The position numbers and the translations under genes are program-made. A stretch of 64,000 nucleotides of DNA from Haladaptatus sp. R4 (GTDB taxonomy: Archaea > Halobacteriota > Halobacteria > Halobacteriales > Haladaptataceae). The stretch lies in NCBI RefSeq assembly GCF_001625445.1, contig NZ_LWHG01000021.1:496001-560000 (forward strand), written 5' to 3'. The notes beneath the pieces are model-generated. The model was not told the DNA's origin. It saw only the letters and a program-made list of their open reading frames with translations, and ran no database searches. This document shows, piece by piece, positions 60,539 to 64,000 of this stretch (the first letter of the stretch is position 1; every line of letters starts with the position of its first letter).

Positions 60539-61168
60539 TCAACAGATGGGTTTCGGGTCGAGACCCATTCCGGTGAGGGCGTCGGCGTAGTCGTCGTAGG
60601 CAATCTGGACGGTTTCGGTCGCGACATCGAACGCTCGGTTCCAATCGTCGTCGTCCGCACAGCACTCGGCGAGGACGGCACGGCCGTCCTCGACGTTTTC
60701 CCGCGTATCGGCGCGCAAGTCGCGGAAGAGGTTCGCACGACGCTTGTCGGCCTCGTTGACGAAGAAGTTCACGACCTGCAGCAGGGTTCGATTTCCGACG
60801 AGCGACCGGCCGACCAGTCCACCTGCCCGCGAGATATCGTCGTCCAATCCACGGAGATACGCCTGCATCGAGTCGATGGAATCCAGCGGTTCGAACTCGT
60901 CCAACTCCGCGACGACGCGCTCGTAGTGCTCCCGTTCCTGATCGGCCAACCGCTCGAACGTCTCCCGGGCATCGTCGCTCCCGTCGGCCCATTCGGCGAA
61001 CGTCTCGGCGGCGCTGTGCTCACTGTTCGCGGACGCCGTGAGGACCACCTCGGGTTCGAGGTCGGCACCCGTCAGTGCGACCAGCAGTTGTTGTGACCCG
61101 AGGCGGTCGAGTTCGGTCGATTTCTCCGCACCCACCCTGTCGGCGAAGTCGTCCGGGTTCATAGCCAT
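60539..61168 (-). CDS. Ferritin-like (rubrerythrin-type) helical protein
   Basis: A 209-residue, almost wholly helical, acidic protein. TASANSEHSAAETFAEWADGS and FERLADQEREHYERVVAELDEF carry Glu/His spaced as in the E-x-x-H carboxylate-bridged diiron motifs of ferritin-like proteins; the second half (NRTLLQVVNFFVNEADKRRANLFRDL) completes a four-helix bundle. Not all ligands can be confirmed, so it may be a diiron or non-metal member. The start ATG 61168 follows the haloarchaeal pattern MAMNPDDF. Opposite strand to the APH-like gene. Confidence 0.68.
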   Translation of the reverse strand: MAMNPDDFADRVGAEKSTELDRLGSQQLLVALTGADLEPEVVLTASANSEHSAAETFAEWADGSDDARETFERLADQEREHYERVVAELDEFEPLDSIDSMQAYLRGLDDDISRAGGLVGRSLVGNRTLLQVVNFFVNEADKRRANLFRDLRADTRENVEDGRAVLAECCADDDDWNRAFDVATETVQIAYDDYADALTGMGLDPKPIC

Positions 61169-61240
61169 CACACGACGACGCCGAGTATAACGTTTGGGCG
61201 AGATGCGAGCAACGCCGTGACCCCGGTGGGCGAGAACCAG

Positions 61241-61249
61241 ATATTTATA
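61241..61249 (+). promoter_or_regulatory. TATA box of the APH-like gene
   Basis: ATATTTATA is centred about 27 nt upstream of GTG 61272; it supports that start and a leaderless transcript. Confidence 0.55.
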
Positions 61250-61271
61250 CCTATCAGACATCTAACTGATC

Positions 61272-62309
61272 GTGACGAGGAAACTCTCGGACGAGATGGT
61301 ACAGCGGATGATTCGGTCGATTCGGCCGGGGTGGACAGTTCGCGAGAACACCCCCATCACATCCGGTACCGACGCCGTCTCGTTTCTCACTGTGGAAACC
61401 GAGACCGGAGACAGAGAATTCGTTCTGAAGGTATGCACGGCGGTACCTTCGGAGGATTTCCGACCAGAGCCCTACGTGTTGTCGTTGCTCGAAGCCGGGA
61501 CATCGGTACCGGTTCCCCACGTTATCGACGCGGTGGACACCCACGCCGACCTCCCCGCACCGTTCTTCCTGATGGAGCGGTGTGAGGGCGTCCTCGCGGA
61601 CGACGCCGACCTCACGCCGGAGATGCACGAACGGATGGCGAGAGATGCGGGCCGATTCGCCGGTTCGTACCATGCCCTCAGTGATTTCGAGCGGTTCGGC
61701 TACGTTCGTCTCGACTGCGACCGCTCCAACTCACGTGGCGACGTGGTTGTCGATGGCCGCACGCTCGCCGTCGCCGACGACGCCGCACGGTCGTGGCGAG
61801 CATTCCTCGAAGACCTGTACGAAGGACGGATCGACGACCTCGACGACGAGTTCGCCGACCTCCGTTCCGATCTGGAAGCGTTCGTCGAAACGCGTCTCGA
61901 TACGCTCGACCGGTCGTTCGACCCGGTGCTCGGCCATATCGACTACAAGCCGTGGAACGTCCTGATACGGCCCGAAACGGGGGAGACGGCGGCGGTTCTC
62001 GACTGGGCTCACGCGAGTACGATGGCTCCCTACTACGATCTCATCTTGGCCGAGGAACACCTCGGTCGCTGGGCACCGCTCGACGCCGACCGCAGAAAAC
62101 GGGTTCGAACGGCTCTCGCAGAAGGGTATGCGGAGACGAACGAGTTGGAACGTGATTCCCGGTTCGAAGAGCGGCGAGAACTCTATCTCGCCGTGGCGCG
62201 TCTTCAGCCGCTCGTTTGGTTCTCCGAATGGACCGAGGGCGTTCCCACCGGTGAGCGACGGCGGCAGGCGGCGGAACACCGGAAATTCGTCGAGGATTTG
62301 CTGGCGTAG
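61272..62309 (+). CDS. Aminoglycoside phosphotransferase-like kinase
   Basis: A 345-residue APH-fold protein. VLGHIDYKPWNVLI is the catalytic loop (HxDxKxxN, Brenner motif) and AAVLDWAHASTMAPYYDL the metal-binding DxxxA/D motif. The N-terminal lobe has FLTVETETGDREFVLKV with the ATP-side Lys. In haloarchaea such proteins are probably small-molecule kinases (homoserine, sugar or nucleoside) rather than antibiotic resistance enzymes. The start GTG 61272 is set by the TATA spacing. Confidence 0.82.
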   Translation: MTRKLSDEMVQRMIRSIRPGWTVRENTPITSGTDAVSFLTVETETGDREFVLKVCTAVPSEDFRPEPYVLSLLEAGTSVPVPHVIDAVDTHADLPAPFFLMERCEGVLADDADLTPEMHERMARDAGRFAGSYHALSDFERFGYVRLDCDRSNSRGDVVVDGRTLAVADDAARSWRAFLEDLYEGRIDDLDDEFADLRSDLEAFVETRLDTLDRSFDPVLGHIDYKPWNVLIRPETGETAAVLDWAHASTMAPYYDLILAEEHLGRWAPLDADRRKRVRTALAEGYAETNELERDSRFEERRELYLAVARLQPLVWFSEWTEGVPTGERRRQAAEHRKFVEDLLA

Positions 62310-62374
62310 TTGTTCGTCACCGGTTCCCCCGACTACGGCCGTTCTCTTTTGGAGTTGCACGGCGTACGTCCTCC

Positions 62375-63524
62375 ATGGCCGACGCCCTCTCACCGACCGA
62401 ACTGTACGACCGACTCCAGCGGGGTGAGTCGCTCTCGATACTCGACGTTCGCAACCGCGACGAGTTCGAGGCGTGGCACATCGACGCACCACGCACCGTA
62501 CAGCGACCGTACGTCGATTTTATGGGTGCGAAGGTGCGCGGCGAAATCCCGGAACTCGTCGAATCGCTCGGCCTCGATTCGGCCGACGAAGACGGACCGA
62601 TCGTCGCGGTATGCCGTAGGGCGACGCGAGCGAACGCGTCGCCGAACTGCTCCGCGACGAGGGGTTGGACGTGTTGAACCTCGAATCGGGGATGGACGGA
62701 TGGGCAACGGTGTACGTCGCCCGCGAAATCGACGCCCACCCGGAAACCGTCGTGCAGTACGAGCGCCCGTCCAGCGGTTGTCTGTCCTACCTCGTGATTT
62801 CGGGCGACGAAGCCGCCGTCATCGACCCGTTGCGCGAATTCGCCGACCGATACGTCGCGGACGCGGCCGAGCGGGGTGCGGATCTCCGCTACGCCATCGA
62901 CACGCACGTCCACGCCGACCACATCAGCGGGATTCGAGCGGTTGCGGAGCGGAGCGAAGCGACGCCGGTGCTCCCGACGGGAGCGGAAGAACGGGGATTG
63001 GCGTTCGACGCCACGAACGTCACGTTCGTCGCGGACGGCGACGAACTCGAACTCGGGGACGGAACGCTGACCGTGCTCCACGCGCCGGGGCACACCAGCG
63101 AGATGACCCTGTTCAGGTTCGACGGCGTTCTCTTCAGCGCCGACACGCTGTTTCTGGACGGCATCGGTCGCCCCGACTTGGAGGCGGGGAGCGACGGCGC
63201 GCGCTCGCTCGCCGACTCGCTCTACGCGACGCTCCACGACCGCATCCGTGCGCTGCCGGGAGAGACGCTCGTCGCGCCCGGGCACGTTCGCTCGGGGACG
63301 CCCCGAGCGAAGACGGGACGTTCACCGCACCCCTGTCAGCGGTCCGCGATTCGGTTTCGCTCCTCTCGCTCGACAGGGACGCGTTCGTCGCACGCGTCGC
63401 GGACGATTTGCCGCCGCGACCGGCCAACTACGAGGAAATCGTGTCGGTGAATCTCGGAGAAGAAGCGGTCGATTCGGAGACCGCATTCGAACTCGAACTC
63501 GGTCCGAACAACTGTGCGGTGTAG
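62375..63524 (+). CDS. Rhodanese-metallo-beta-lactamase fusion (persulfide dioxygenase-like), two frameshifts
   Basis: About 383 residues when repaired. N-terminal rhodanese domain: LSILDVRNRDEFEAWHIDAPRT with the Cys loop IVAVC, then, in a second frame, MDVLNLESGMDGWATVY. The MBL-fold domain has THVHADHISGIRAVAE (HxHxDH), VLHAPGHTSEMTLFRF and LFSADTLFLDGIGRPDLE. The C-terminal segment (GTFTAPLSAVRDSVSLLSLD) is in the third frame. Breaks near 62620 and 63298 are both one missing base. It resembles ETHE1-type persulfide dioxygenases with a rhodanese partner. The start ATG 62375 lies after the APH-like gene. Confidence 0.8.
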
Positions 63525-63527
63525 CGG

Positions 63528-63689
63528 TTATGCGCGGTCGACTTCCTCGTTCACCTCGACCTGTGGCTCGTCGAGGTCGGAATCGAGACGCTCGTCGCCG
63601 TCCTCGTCCACGCGGTCGACTTCCTCCTCGATCTCTCGTTTTCGCTCGCGCTGCATCTCTCGCTCTCGGTCGCGGTTGTCTTCAGCCAT
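63528..63689 (-). CDS. Small charged haloarchaeal protein
   Basis: A 53-residue frame starting MAEDNRDREREMQRERKREIEEEVDRV, almost entirely Arg, Glu and Asp in helical repeats, ending EPQVEVNEEVDRA. It could be a genuine small coiled-coil protein of the kind common in haloarchaea, or chance in a charge-rich region. It is convergent with the rhodanese-MBL gene and follows the BrkB gene on the same strand. Confidence 0.45.
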   Translation of the reverse strand: MAEDNRDREREMQRERKREIEEEVDRVDEDGDERLDSDLDEPQVEVNEEVDRA

Positions 63690-63744
63690 CGCGACGCTGA
63701 CTACATCGATACGGTATTTCCGTGTGATGGCCGTGGAGCGACGG

Positions 63745-64000
63745 TCAGATGGCCGCCGCACTGCGGTCCGCGACGACGAGGTTGACGGCGGCACCGGCCA
63801 GTATGATGATACCCGCGAAGTAGAGCCACGTGAGGAAGACGATAATCGCCCCGAGGATTCCGGTGAGTCCGTACTTGCCCGCCCCACCGAGGAACAGTTG
63901 GAATCCGGCTTGAAGGACCAACCAGCCGAGTGCGGCGAAAATCGTCCCCGGTAGCGCCTCCCGAAACGACATGTCCACCGGCGGAAGGACGTAGTACAGC
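63745..64000 (-). CDS. YihY/BrkB-family membrane protein, C-terminal part (5' end outside window)
   Basis: At least 85 residues are visible, in frame to the window end. The segment LPGTIFAALGWLVLQAGFQLFL, then GAGKYGLTGILGAIIVFLTWLYFAGIIILAGAAVNLVV, is the last part of the YihY/virulence-factor BrkB (ribonuclease BN-like) fold of six membrane helices. A longer N-terminal part lies beyond 64000. Function of the family is unsettled. Confidence 0.8.
   Translation of the reverse strand, partial: LYYVLPPVDMSFREALPGTIFAALGWLVLQAGFQLFLGGAGKYGLTGILGAIIVFLTWLYFAGIIILAGAAVNLVVADRSAAAI

Overview
The window reads as a chromosomal segment of an extremely halophilic archaeon (class Halobacteria). The evidence is the high GC content, acidic proteins, short TATA-led leaderless genes, and family content: a thermosome, GfcR, haloarchaeal glucose dehydrogenase, PGF-CTERM surface proteins, ThiD-ThiN, NucS and small haloarchaea-only DUF proteins. 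No rRNA, tRNA, CRISPR array or insertion-sequence transposase was recognised. Gene calls come from reading translations; no database search was run.

Layout. 1-9.5 kb: PolB-type exonuclease (cut by the window edge), 2H phosphoesterase, GH15 glucoamylase, a NucS/MutS convergent pair, a TetR-monooxygenase pair and an IMPDH/GMPR-type enzyme. 9.5-14 kb: thermosome, AIR-synthase-like protein, winged-helix regulator and FMN reductase. 14.0-14.66 kb: gene-free, with a 0.4 kb element bounded by 18-bp inverted repeats. 14.7-18.7 kb: sugar oxidation (D-xylose dehydrogenase, a zinc alcohol dehydrogenase, glucose dehydrogenase overlapping its likely activator gfcR). 18.8-25.5 kb: glutaredoxin, PAPS-reductase family, membrane protein plus regulator, secreted deacetylase, methyltransferase and membrane proteins. 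25.5-37 kb: mutL and a second mutS, separated by an accessory block with an RNA ligase, a regulator and a CHAT-protease locus. 37-51.8 kb: arylsulfotransferase-like protein, copper-storage protein, thiamine genes with two AIR-synthase paralogues, NmrA protein, gamma-carbonic-anhydrase homologue, trehalose-phosphate synthase, NAPRTase, a RimK-protease fusion and a HAD phosphatase. 51.8-64 kb: MoaD-like protein, KDG aldolase, beta-helix/dockerin protein, GH5, gluconate dehydratase, PQQ-propeller surface protein, Nudix, ferritin-like protein, APH-type kinase, rhodanese-metallo-beta-lactamase and a truncated BrkB protein.

How the genes fit together. gdh, gnaD and a DapA-family KDG aldolase give the oxidative upper part of the haloarchaeal semi-phosphorylative Entner-Doudoroff route, with gfcR beside gdh. 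Glucoamylase, GH5 and secreted carbohydrate proteins could feed sugars into it, and otsA would draw on hexoses for trehalose. Two MutS, a MutL with endonuclease motifs and NucS put both canonical and EndoMS-type mismatch repair in one window.

Caution on quality. Thirteen conserved genes carry 16 single-base frame breaks, 14 of them apparent deletions and mostly in G/C-rich words. These are more likely consensus errors than real pseudogenes, so the coordinates of these genes span both frames.
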